A DNA stretch of 64,000 nt from positions 25,017-89,016 of the forward strand of contig WNNJ02003359.1 in the NCBI GenBank assembly GCA_012934845.2, read 5' to 3'. The notes under the pieces are model-generated. The model was given only the letters and a program-made list of their open reading frames with translations, did not search any database and was not told the DNA's origin. This document shows positions 41,087 to 51,540 of the stretch, piece by piece. This DNA comes from Pomphorhynchus laevis (taxonomy: Eukaryota; Acanthocephala; Palaeacanthocephala; Echinorhynchida; Pomphorhynchidae). Numbering within the stretch: position 1 is the first letter of the stretch; each line of letters begins with the position of its first letter. The position numbers and the translations under genes were made by a program.

Positions 41087-41674
41087 ATGGGTGGTAATAG
41101 TAGCCCAATTATATCTGACTTGTTTTTAAGCTTTATAGAATATGAATTTGTTCATAACTGTGTAAAAACAAAATCTAAAGTATATAAATATATGAAATAT
41201 ATGTTTCGATACATTGATGATATATGTGTATTTAATTCTAATAATTTTTATTTAGTTAGTGAACAAATTTATCCAGAAAGCCTTATTCTTAACAAAACCA
41301 ATATTAATGATAAAGTAGATGTATATCTAGATATAAACATTAAATTAACATTAACTAAAACTACTATTAATTTATATCGTAAAGATGACATATTTAAATT
41401 TACAAGAAACATATTTTTGCATGAGCATTCATGCATACCATATAATATAAAATATAATACATTAAATAATGAAATTTTAAGAATTGCAACAATATGTAAT
41501 GATATTGGCTTTCTTCAAAATCATTTAAATAATTTAATAGATACATATTTTAAACTAGGTTACTATAAAAATAACATCAAGCAGAAAATAGTAAAATATA
41601 TAAATCAAAACAATAATATAAAGAATAAATTTGAACACTTTAGTGACAAATTTTTATGGATGGACAATAAATAA
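41087..41674 (+). CDS. PLE C-terminal part: reverse transcriptase palm motifs and thumb
   Basis: Preceded by GVP, it encodes MGGNSSPIISDLFLSF (RT motif B) at its start and FRYIDDICVFN (motif C with catalytic YIDD-type Asp pair) at about residues 40-50. Thumb/RT-extension follows (DVYLDINIKLTL; LYRKDDIFKFTRNIFLHEHS; CNDIGFLQNHLNNLIDTYFK). No GIY-YIG follows before the stop, consistent with the N-terminal placement. Catalytic residues look intact, but the element as a whole is not continuous. Confidence 0.75.
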   Translation: MGGNSSPIISDLFLSFIEYEFVHNCVKTKSKVYKYMKYMFRYIDDICVFNSNNFYLVSEQIYPESLILNKTNINDKVDVYLDINIKLTLTKTTINLYRKDDIFKFTRNIFLHEHSCIPYNIKYNTLNNEILRIATICNDIGFLQNHLNNLIDTYFKLGYYKNNIKQKIVKYINQNNNIKNKFEHFSDKFLWMDNK

Positions 41675-41719
41675 TATACTTTGTATTAGAATAAGATACA
41701 AGATAGTTTTATCATAGGA

Positions 41720-41840
41720 AATACAACATTAGCATGTATTTGGTCCCACTGCTATGTTGGGTAGAAGCGGTAGGATCTGAAACCTGATAGCATAGAAATT
41801 CCTCCTGATGACCTATAATCTTTGTTCTGACACAACGTCT
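41720..41840 (-). repeat. Short fragment of the 15.4 kb LINE tail
   Basis: TGCTATGTTGGGTAGAAGCG...CTGATAGCATAG...TTCCTCCTGATG...CTATAATC matches 15.40-15.48 kb in the same orientation. It lies between the PLE stop and the downstream direct repeat. Confidence 0.6.
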
Positions 41841-42036
41841 GTTATTTATTAGTCAATTCATAAAAATGACGTTTATTTTAAATTTCAATTTTTTATTTTA
41901 ACTTGATTTAAATTATAGAGAATCTAAAAACGATTATAAATTTTATTATTAAATTATTAAATTTTGATTTAGCATTATTATGTTTGGTTTATTTTATAAT
42001 TATATTAAATACGTAGACTCAGTTAGCTGATTTGAT

Positions 42037-43485
42037 TAACTTAAAAAGAGTATAATTTTATATAATATTTTTTAACTTTTATAATTTTAAGTTAAAAGAG
42101 ATTAACTTAAAAACAATTAACTTAAAAAAAACATCAGTTAGTGATGATTTAACAAAAACACCTACCATCTGTTTCATAACTAAATTTGCACAAAGGGAAA
42201 TTTAGGTAACAATAAAGTTACCTAATGTTTAATCATGTCATATACAACGGAAACCATATTAAATTATAGGTAACATCATTACACGAAATATTGTATCGCC
42301 CTTCAAAATATAAGCATCCTAGTTTTTGGACTGTGGACGAAGAAGCTGCGATTTTTGTAACTTTTCGCTGTATATTTTTTATTTAACGGAATCAATTTAA
42401 TTTTTATAATATAACAGTAATCTACTATATTTTTAGTAATTTAAATAAAGTAGATAATAAAAATAAAATGATTTACTTAAAACATTAAAACAAAACACAT
42501 GTTTTGCTTTCCGTTAGCTATTTTAATAAAAATTTAAAAATGTTTTTCGTAAATACAAAGGCAAATAACAAAAAAATATCATGCACGTTTTAAATATAAA
42601 CGTGCATGATAAACAAAAACGTTAAAAACAAAAATGATAAACCTGAGCGTCATAGAAATATTGGAAGTTTTAATTAACAAAAAAAAGAAGTTTTACATAA
42701 TTTATTATTATTTAATTTATTAAATTAACTAAATTCTGTGCCATTACTTGATTTGTATAATATGGGTATAAAAATGTTACAAATTTAAGGTCGAAATTTT
42801 TTATTTTAGTGATTTAAAAAATCAAAGAAATACTGGTTTGTACTAAATTATCACTGTTCCGAGTTCGAGTATGTAATGAAATCAAACGTTGTTTTAATTT
42901 CCTAAACTTAAATAGGTAATATTTAAATTAAAATTCAAAATTATTTTAATTTGCAAAATTCAGCATAAATTTGCGAAAAAATAAAATAAATAAAATAAAT
43001 TCTTGCGCAAAAATGAAAATCCAAAAACTAAAAATCATTTAAAAGCGCAAAAACTTTAAATTCACAAATACGTTTGCACTAAAGGAACATATACCTGTAT
43101 GCAGTTTGATATACATTTTTCTTTATTTTCAAAAAGCAATGAAATATATTGTTCCTTCGAATAAAATAATTAACAAAGAAACTGCAAAAATCACAAAATG
43201 AGCAAATGCTTAAATGAGCAACTGCCGGACCGCGGGTAGGATTTGACCAGACCAGGATTTTCATTCGGCCCGCAGCTAGAATTTAAATATAGATTCATCT
43301 ATCTTCAAATTGAATACAGATAGATTAAGTTTAATTTACATTTGTCAACCAAATAAATTTACAATATAAAAAATTTGCTTACATTTCTACAAGGTAAAAT
43401 TATTTAGATTATATTGAGTTGATTAAACCTCATCTAAAAACTAGGTTAGCCTCGATGTCACTATTGATTGAGTCTTATGGACAGA
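42037..43485. other. AT-rich stretch without recognised gene
   Basis: Contains a perfect 13-bp hairpin (ATCATGCACGTTT arms, 42578-42610). Nothing else identified. Confidence 0.5.
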
Positions 43486-43600
43486 AATGTTTAGAGCTCA
43501 ACACCGGAGGATAAAAATGTTTAGAGGTCAACACCACATGATAAAAATGTTTAGAGGTCAACACCGGAGGATAAAAATGTTTAGAAGTCATCATTGATAT
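43486..43600. repeat. 30-bp minisatellite, about 4 copies
   Basis: Units of AAAATGTTTAGAGGTCAACA followed by CCGGAGGAT, with minor variants (CCACATGAT once). Confidence 0.85.
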
Positions 43601-44417
43601 ATGTTTAGCACCTTTTTATCTAATTTAGTTTTGTGAAATTGTTTCTGCAATTTAAATTGTAATGTTTAATTGTTTAATTTGTATTTCTTTTAATTGTTTT
43701 CTTTTGATTGCAATGAATTGCTTGTGAATTACTAATTGTTTTTGTTTTGTTGTTTTTATATATTTTTATACTTTTTGATTGTAATACACACTCATTTCTG
43801 CTCTGTACATTATAATTTTGTTATATGAACTAACCGATGTGCAGCTATTATTTCCTGAAATGGTATAAAAATGCACAAGTTTAAAAGTTACTGAAACAAT
43901 TCCTGATAAAGAACACAATTTCGTTCCAAAATTTGAGTACATGTTTTTGATTTTGCTGAAAACAATTAACTAATTTTTCAAATTAATTAATTTTTTATAT
44001 TTTTATATTTTTCATACAATTTTTGGAACAATGAACATCATAAAATTTTAATTTTTAAAGATTGCAATTTTAGTGAACTCGTAAGTGACGAATAGTGAAA
44101 ATTATCTACCACAAAGTAAAAGATATTTTCTACTTTCTTCTTGCTTACTCTTATTGAGCCATCAAGAAAACGCGGAACAAAAATTTAGACATGAAGTTCC
44201 AAGATTGGCCATCTATGGTATAATATATAATAAATTGCCTTTTTTATTTAGTTGTTTAATCGACAACGTTATTAGAATATTTCCTGCAGAAATATTCTGC
44301 AGGATTATTTATGCATGAAATCTTAAAATTAGTTAAAATGATGGTCGATTTATCTATCCTTCGTGCGAATTATTAGATAAACGCGAAAATATTAAACTTG
44401 AAATATTACAGAGTATT

Positions 44418-44682
44418 TCATTATTATAGACCCCTTTTTTGCATTATTATAGACTCCTTTTTGCATTATTATAGACCCTTATTTGCATTATTATAGACCC
44501 CTATTTGCATTATTATAGAACCCTTTTTGCATTATTATGGACCCCTATTTGCATTATTATAGACCCTTTTTGCATTATTATAGACCCCTTTTTGCATTAT
44601 TATAGACCCCTATTTGCATTATTATAGACCCCTATTTGCATTATTATAGACCCCTATTTGCATTATTATAGACTCCACCTTC
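44418..44682. repeat. 21-22-bp minisatellite, about 13 copies
   Basis: Tandem TTTGCATTATTATAGACCCC units with T/A-run length variants, ending 80 bp before the transposase remnant. Continuous, without spacers. Confidence 0.9.
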
Positions 44683-44762
44683 AGGTTGCTTTGGTTCATG
44701 TTATTTTTTACGAATAACCATAATATAATTTTAAAACTAAAAATATAAAAAGGTATTTAATT

Positions 44763-45350
44763 TAAATAAAATCAGCATGTACAATTGCTTGTAAAACCCA
44801 TCTTCTCATATGTTCAAAGTATCCAGTCATTATGAAGTTATCATTTGTAACTATGTCATTAATTACACCAATAAGCATTTGAGGATAGGTAGATGCGGGT
44901 CGTTTGTTTGACTCTTGCTTTTAGACATGCAAAGAATTCCTCAATAGGATTGAGCTGAGGAGAGTACGGAGGTAAGAACATAAGTATGTAGTTTTTCCTG
45001 TTAAACGCTTCGCGAACCTCGGCTGTCTTGTGTATGGATGCGTTGCCCATTATTACATATTTCCTGTTGTTGCTTTCTAACGGTGGAAACTTTGAAGAAA
45101 TGAATTCTATAATATCAATAGATTTAAAACTTCCGATTTTGGTTTTATGTGCGAAAACACCAGAAGTTGTTATAGCACACAGCAGTGAAACATTTACACC
45201 TTTCGAATTTGGGACATTAATAAAACACTTCGTATTTTTTTGGCGAATACCCCATTTTCTGATGCAAATGTAGATTAAACCCAGATTCGTCAAGAAAAAT
45301 CAATCTGTCATCGGCAATCGTATTGATAGTTGTTCCATTTTCTTGTACAT
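44763..45350 (-). pseudogene. IS630/Tc1-mariner-type DDE transposase remnant
   Basis: Minus strand: RLIFLDESGFNLHLHQKMG (first catalytic Asp, about 45.27 kb), FINVPNSKGVNVSLLCAITT, YVIMGNASIHKT and FLPPYSPQLNPIEEFFACLK (third acidic residue). Where family members usually have Asp in the second motif (MDNASIH), this copy has Gly, which would abolish catalysis. The C-terminal part RPASTYPQMLIGVINDIV...MRRWVLQAIVHADFI-stop lies in another frame (frameshift near 44.9 kb), as does the first motif. The N-terminal DNA-binding half is missing: the frame ends where the tandem ribozyme array begins. Confidence 0.8.
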
Positions 45351-45372
45351 CATTCACATTGATTCATTCATT

Positions 45373-45457
45373 GATTGCCGTCTGCCAGTCCTCCTCTGCA
45401 TCCAGTAGTGGGAGGGATCTGGCACTGATGAGTCATTGTGATGACAAAACGTCATTC
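45373..45457 (+). ncRNA. Type III hammerhead ribozyme, unit 1
   Basis: GCCGTC | TGCCAG: cleavage expected after the C at 45382. Stem I TGCCAG/CTGGCA plus CCTCC/GGAGG closes on itself. CTGATGA 45425-45431; stem II GTCAT-TGTG-ATGAC; then AAAACG (G12 changed to A, a CpG-to-CpA change). Stem III ACG/CGU with the upstream GCCGT. Probably inactive through G12. Confidence 0.65.
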
Positions 45458-45676
45458 GTCATTCTTTCGCGTCTGGCTTACATGTTTTACAAGAAATTCA
45501 CGCGGAATGATCTCACTCTCCTTAAATAAAAGTTAGCCGATATTAAAGTGACCTGCGCTGGCATTTGCCAGTGCTTTTGCTAATGATCCTTTTTGGTGAA
45601 GCTGTAGTACTAATTTAGTACTCTATGATGTTACTAGAAAATTTTCTAGTACACCATTCACATTGATTCATTCATT

Positions 45677-45760
45677 GATTGCCGTATGCCAGTCCTCCTC
45701 TGCATCCAGTAGTGGGAGGGATCTGGCACTGATGAGTCATTGTGATGACAAAACGGCATT
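45677..45760 (+). ncRNA. Type III hammerhead ribozyme, unit 2
   Basis: Same fold. Cleavage triplet GTA instead of GTC (still allowed). CTGATGA intact; G12 again A. Stem III ACGGCA/TGCCGU 6 bp. Confidence 0.65.
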
Positions 45761-45979
45761 CGTCATTCTTTCGCGTCTGGCTTACATGTTTTACAAGAAA
45801 TTCACGCGGAATGGTCTCACTCTCCTTAAATAAAAGTTAGCCGATATTAAAGAGACCTGCGCTAGTATTTGCTAGTGCTTTTGCTAATGATCCTTTTTGG
45901 TGAAGCTGTAGTACTGATTTAGTACTCTATGATGTTACTAGAAAATTTTCTAGTACATCATTCACATTAATTCATTCAT

Positions 45980-46064
45980 TAATTGCCGTCTGCCAGTCCT
46001 CCTCTGCATCCAGTAGTGGGAGGGATCTGCCACTGGTGAGTCATTGTGATGACGAAACGGCATT
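45980..46064 (+). ncRNA. Type III hammerhead ribozyme, unit 3
   Basis: GTC cleavage site and GAAACGGCA intact here (G12 present), but CTGGTGA replaces CTGATGA (A6 to G) and stem I has CTGCCA. Taken with units 1 and 2, the ancestral unit had all core bases. Confidence 0.65.
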
Positions 46065-46094
46065 CGTCATTCTTTTGCGTCTGGCTTACATGTT

Positions 46095-47280
46095 TTACAA
46101 AATATAATATAGAAATATAATTTTACAAATTCTGTAATATATTTGAAGATAACGTTTAGATGAAATTGGTGTTTGATGTTGGTACGGGTAGCGGATCGCG
46201 AAGACAACACAAGTTTGAAAGACAAGTGTTTTTATTCGCAGTAATTGTACACCATTAATGATAAATACGTTCGAAAAACTTTCAGCTAATCTCATAGTCA
46301 CCTTAAAATGCTAGTTTCGACGTGTACACGTGTATTTTGAGCTTATCAAGGTTACATAATATTAATAACTAAGGATTTCATAACACCATCTTATTAACCA
46401 GTAATTACGCATTGCATTTGAAATAAAATTCAAAGAAATAATTTCGTAAATAGAAAATTAAATATAATATTATATTATTAACATATTATGTAAATATTAT
46501 TAACATAACATTTTTAGTCGCCATGATAAAAACAAAGTGTGAAATGGAATTACTTGCAAAGGCAAGTATTTAGTTACTTGTTTTTTAATTCCTTTGCTAT
46601 TGATAGAAAATTATTGTGTAACGAATATCTTAATTATATAGAAGTTGGAAATATCTCTATGTACATAAATGTTTATGGAAGTATAATGTTTCTACTAGCA
46701 AAAAAAATTAAAAAAAGAAATTAAATTAAAAAGATGAGTTGAAACATGATTTGAATTGGAGACATCATTCTGAAAATTTTCGATTAAATGACAATTAAAT
46801 TAAATTAAATTAGATTAAATTAAATTATTTTCGATAATTTACAATTAAATATTAAACGGTGTTAAAAGTGTAATTACTTCATAGTAGTATGACGATATAT
46901 AGCTTGCACTAGGACTTATCATCGCACCTGACAAAATACCGAAATTGGATACGTTGTTGTATATCTTATTTTTAACAAAATAGAATCGTCAACTGTAATA
47001 TAAAAATATTTGTTTATCCGCGCAAATAAACTGCAGAAGAATTCCTAACGACTTTTTGCACAAAAGAATTAATCTTGATATTCCATAATATTTTTTAAAT
47101 TAAAAAAAAAGTTTAATACGCCATTCATCTAATAATTCAATGCTAGAATTTAATTTACAATAGGAGTTTGTAACAAGTACATAATTTTGAATTTATTACG
47201 TTTCTTAATAAAATCTTAAGTTATTTTTGAATTTATTACTTCACAAATATTTGTGACGTGGTCCTTTGTTGCTTCTTACA
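46095..47280. other. AT-rich stretch without recognised gene
   Basis: Only a possible PLE-like hairpin relic near 46.31-46.36 kb (CTTGATAAGCTC...CACGTCGAAAC on the minus strand). Nothing else recognised. Confidence 0.45.
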
Positions 47281-47849
47281 TACACAATGTTTTAATGTTT
47301 TATCTAACCGCTATCACTTTCTGTTGTTGAATTTTTTGATTTTTTTTTGCTTTTCGGATTTTAGAAATTTGTTTCCTAAAGAAACTCGTATTTGATGAGT
47401 GAAAATTTGATTTAATAAATGCTCCAAACCAGATCATTTGAGAAATGAGCATTTTAGCAATTGCAGAGCAATCAATGAATGCTCTGCACTTATATTATAA
47501 TTGTTATATTACAAATTGATATCTACAAGCTCTTCAACAGCCAGACGATTTTCCACCTCAACATTCAAAGTCTAGTTCAGCTTAACTGGACACTCTAAAC
47601 TATTAGCAAAATCCAGTTGTATATAATTGATATGGATGATGCATTGTTTAAATCAGTTTTCATCCTGATTAATACACGATTAAATACATAAATCAAATAT
47701 CAAAATAAAATATTAAACACAACGTTTGAATTATCTCTCGATATTTAAAATGAATATTGATCGATAATAGATAAAGTGAACGTGGATTTTGAAATGGCTT
47801 ACTTTCAATTTTTGAACTGTATGTAAGCCTATGTTCGAAAAATATTAAA

Positions 47850-48350
47850 GACTATTGTATACGGTCAATACAAAATTGAATTTATAAATTTTATTGTTGA
47901 GTAATTATTAAAGTTTGGAGAATTTTAAAAAATGTCAAATAATTTAAATCTTAATTTTAATTTTTTAAATTAAATTTTAAAAAAGATTAAATTTTTTATT
48001 AGATTCTAGATTTAAATTTTGAATTGATATCTCAATAAATAAAATCGTAAATATGTATGCTTATTCATGCTTGATGCCATTTTTATATGCTTATTTATGC
48101 TTGATGCCATCGTATTTAGGTAAGTACCTCTCCAAACCCATTTTTCTAAGGTAAATACCTCTTTTTCAAATCTAATAGGGTATTTTATTTATTGAGATAT
48201 CAATTCAAAATTTTTATTTAGAATATAATCAATATTAAATAAATTAAAAAGATAAAATTAAGATTTAAATTTTTTAAAATTCTTCAAACTTTAATAATTA
48301 CTCAACAATAAAATTTATAAATTAAATTTTGTATTGACTGTGAATAATAG
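47850..48350. mobile_element. Fold-back (MITE-like) element
   Basis: Inverted arms of about 170 bp (47850-48040 and 48178-48350), roughly 85% identical by eye, sharing AATTTATAAATTTTATTGTT and GATATCAATTCAAAAT. The centre has two copies of TATGCTTATT(C/T)ATGCTTGATGCCAT and two of GGTAA(G/A)TACCTCT. Flanked by related CACAATGTTTT...TTTATCTAA sequences (47.28 and 48.36 kb). No ORF. Confidence 0.6.
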
Positions 48351-48409
48351 TATTGCATACACAATGTTTTCAATGCTTTATCTAATCGCTAATACCTATT
48401 TATAAAGGG

Positions 48410-48865
48410 GTGTCTCTTTTTCCTAGTAGTGCCACTGGAAACTCCGCAGTAAACGAACTGCTGGGTGATCTAAATGCAGACACCCTTCTGGTAACAGAGC
48501 TTGCTAAAGGCCAATCAGCAGGCGCACCTAAAATTTCGTCGCTATCTCAACTTAATAAGCACGTCCTTACAAACTCAAACCGACAACAGTACGGTGCTGC
48601 GACAATCAAGAAAAAAAATCGAGAAGCCCGTTCATGATGATTCGGAAATACTCTGCGTGCAACTGAAAACTCAATAACAAAAGCAGGTCTGAGTATCCAA
48701 GTAGATGGTAAACGTCCGAAAGGGTGACCAAAGCAGCGATGCTCGACACACTACACAATGATTTACAATCTGCTCGATTGCACCTGAATCTGGCCTACAA
48801 TAGTGCTAAATGGAAGACGCGTACATTGAGAACTGATCACAGCTTCCATAATGGATAAACGGTCA
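48410..48865 (+). pseudogene. RTE-like LINE 3' fragment
   Basis: RQQYGAATIKKKNREAR aligns with IRQRYVATPTIEKYDETG of the 18.3 kb copy. Then, with frame breaks, GLSIQVDGKRPKG, a stop, PKQRC and, shifted by one base, LDTLHNDLQSARLHLNLAYN and SAKWKTRT: the usual RTE C-terminal tail (GKRPRGRPKQRW..DTLH). Inactive. Confidence 0.7.
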
Positions 48866-50440
48866 AAAGAAGAAATACCTCTTTGAGAAAGTAAAGCATT
48901 TATTTTTGATTTGAGAAAGTAAGGTATTTTGATTTGAGTAAGGTATTTGAGAAATTAAGGTATTAACCTTACTTTTTTATCTTAGAAATTAAAATATGTG
49001 CGTTTATAAAAAGGTATTTAAAAGGTTTTAATTATATATAAGTTAGCATCGCTTCAAAATGTTACATATTCAATAGAAGCACATAATAGCTGAGAACACA
49101 ATCCAAATTTAGATCACATTTTAGCATTAACTGCACATTCACTTAAGGCGATTTAATTACCTGAGAACTTAACAATTGCAGAACGTGTACTAATTGAATG
49201 TTTTTGAAATGGGATCTACATATATGGAAACTTGTGATACAATAGTGATTTTTTTAAATTACATAGATGATTACAATTTCAGGCACAATGTGACAACGTT
49301 GAATCATTTACCAAGCATTTTCAATGATTAAAATATGTTATGCAGAAAGAGATTAAATATATTTCGCGTCTGTCAAATCTTCAATATTATCGGTAATAAT
49401 CTTAGAGATTGGTGCACATTACCTAATGTGATGGTAAGCTATCAAAGTTTCATTTAAATGATCAGCTAAACTATCATTTAGAGTGTAAAATACGCAAGTT
49501 TGTATATTTGGTTGTAAGGCTTAAAAGACTATTTTGTCAGATTGCCAAATAATTTGTAACGAGTGATTGATTGCGTTGTTATTTCTGTGATTTTGAATGA
49601 GTATCAACTTTAGATTTAGTAATTTGATACTTGACAAAACAAAGAGCAATGAAGTAATAAAATAAGATGATATCCTTTTTGTAAGCACTAAACTATTTAC
49701 ATTTATCTTTTTGAAAAAATGCGTAATCATTAATGGAACTTAATAAATCCAATTATAAATTAAGTAAATTGCTATTTAGCTTTATTCCAACATTTATTAT
49801 AATAAATAGATCAATGCTTGATACCACCAGCGAAGCCTTTATAAAATTCTAAGTTTCGAAATTGTTTTTTATAAAAAACAATTTTTTTCGAAATTGTTTT
49901 TATTTTGTATTTTTATTGAATTTTGGGAGCAGAAAACGAAAACTTTTAATTTTAATATTTTTGAAAAATACTGTAGCGTCAGAAAAAAAGAGTGTTTCTT
50001 TTGATGATGCTAACATAAGTTAGCGTCAACTATATAAACAACAACAATTTCTGTACAAGAAAATACAAATATTTCCTGTCAACCACTAGTTGGCAAAAAG
50101 CAGAAAAAAATCAGAAATTCATTTATTCTTTTCCATAAAAGAACAAATGAATTTTAATAATTAAATTTTTTATCTATTGTATGTATGTTACCTTGTTCTA
50201 CTCATTTTTGTGAATCTGTAAATTTTTAATTTTGGCCAAGCCCGAAAGGTTAAATGTTTCAATAAATTCACTGCGTTACATTTTTATTTATTAATAACAA
50301 CAATTTATATATATATTCGCTGTGTTGTTTTGAAATATTATATAAATTTAAATTTATATACGATGTGATTTATATTTAAATCACAGCTAAATTTATAATT
50401 ATATAGTTAAATATATAATTATATACATATATTCTTTTTA
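48866..50440. other. AT-rich stretch without recognised gene
   Basis: Contains a hammerhead-like relic at about 49.99-50.03 kb (GATGATGCTAACATAAGTTAGC, stem II kept, GAAA lost) and a short TGTCAACCACTAGT repeat shared with 50.82 kb. No ORF of note. Confidence 0.45.
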
Positions 50441-50474
50441 TAGAAAAATACCGGCAATTGACAATTATTTATTA

Positions 50475-50515
50475 AACGACGTTCCGACCTTACGGTCTTC
50501 TTCAGGTTATTGTAA
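50475..50515 (-). ncRNA. PLE-type hammerhead-like hairpin
   Basis: Minus strand: CTGAAGA, A, GACC-GTAA-GGTC, GGAA, CGTC. Palindromic ACGU stem III with H17=C. A13 replaced by G. Same layout as 18.79 and 62.22 kb, suggesting a PLE end without its coding region. Confidence 0.4.
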
Positions 50516-50829
50516 GTAATTTGCTATAATCAAGACAATTTTTTCACAACTGGTTAAAACAGTGGTTAATATAGCTAGAAATAAGACGCTAAACAGTTAC
50601 TAACAATACATATGCCATATCACATTGGCTTACGAAAATTAAAACAGTCTGTTAAAGATATCAATCACATAAGAGTGCTAAATAATTTAAAACCATGAAA
50701 AAATTCGAGTTGTGAATAGCATGACCACGACAAAATGCTGTGAGCAAATGACATAGTGCAGAGCATACATCAGCAGCAACAATTTCTTAGCAAGAAAAAA
50801 CAAATGCTAGATTTTTCATGTCAACCACT

Positions 50830-51540
50830 GGTCCGGGTGTCGGGTCGTGGAGGCACTGCACGAAACAAACTACTCCAGACATCGCGATCCTGGCGAAAGA
50901 CCAAATTTCTCTTTCAGATAGTCAAAGGCGATCATCGGCCAGTTTCGAGATTTGATCTCTCCACCGGTATCGAGGTCTACCTCGAGGCCTCTTTCCAGAT
51001 AGTCCGGCATGGAACACTCTTAGAAGAAGGCGATCTCTAGACATCCTCAGGATGTGTCCTAGCCACCTCAGCTGACTTTCTTCGATGTGGGGTAGCAGCG
51101 ACGTTACACCGAGTCCATCCCGAATAAACGAATGCCTAATCTTATCTAAAATGCTAAGACCGATCACACCTCCGAAGCAACCTCATTTCGGTCGCCTGTA
51201 TCCGAGATATTATCATTTTGGTCATAACCCAAAGCTCATAGCCGTAGGTTAAGATAGGAACGAATATTAAGTGGTAAACTGAAAGTTTCGCCCAAAGACT
51301 CAACTCCAGCTTCATCACGACAGACATGTAGAAAAGAACGCATTGCGGCGTTAGCTGCATAAATCCGCTTCTCAATCTCCTTAATGTTCCTACCGTCTCT
51401 CGAGAACAATACCCCAACTTGCTTGAAATCATCCACATTAGGAAGAACCTTTTCTCCAATCATGATTGACATTAGCACCTGAATTCGATACGAACACATA
51501 GAGACAGTCTTGGAGGTACTAACCAACATCCTTGTCGATT
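50830..51540 (-). pseudogene. LINE ORF2 C-terminal remnant
   Basis: Minus strand, three frames: VLPNVDDFKQVGVLFSRDGR and EIEKRIYAANAAMRSF (51.35-51.45 kb); then YHLIFVPILTYGYELWVMTK; then HIEESQLRWLGHILRMSRDR and GLSGKRPRGRPRYRWRDQI (50.93-51.1 kb). This is the order of the post-RT region of RTE/Jockey-type LINEs. At least two frameshifts. GC-richer than its flanks, hence a fairly recent insertion. Confidence 0.75.

Larger units (their letters stand above)
38793..42036 (+). mobile_element. Penelope-like element with N-terminal GIY-YIG (permuted), bracketed by direct repeats
   Basis: Direct repeats of about 190 bp, roughly 95% identical by eye (38793-38987 and 41843-42036), surround the coding region 39308-41674. 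They act like PLE terminal repeats. The order GIY-YIG then RT matches the permuted PLE clade (Chlamys/Hydra group) described by Craig and colleagues in 2021. The coding region is broken in about three places. Confidence 0.7.
45345..46094 (+). repeat. Retrozyme-like tandem array, 304-bp units, about 2.4 copies
   Basis: Units repeat with period 304 then 303 bp (GCCG marks at 45377, 45681, 45984), about 96% identical by eye. Each starts with a complete type III hammerhead fold followed by about 215 bp of hairpin-rich non-coding sequence (CTGGCATTTGCCAG, AGTACTAATTTAGTACT, ACTAGAAAATTTTCTAGT). Metazoan retrozymes are known as tandem repeats of a few hundred bp with hammerheads, spread as circular RNAs by borrowed reverse transcriptase. 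No ORF. The array abuts and probably interrupts the transposase. Confidence 0.75.
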
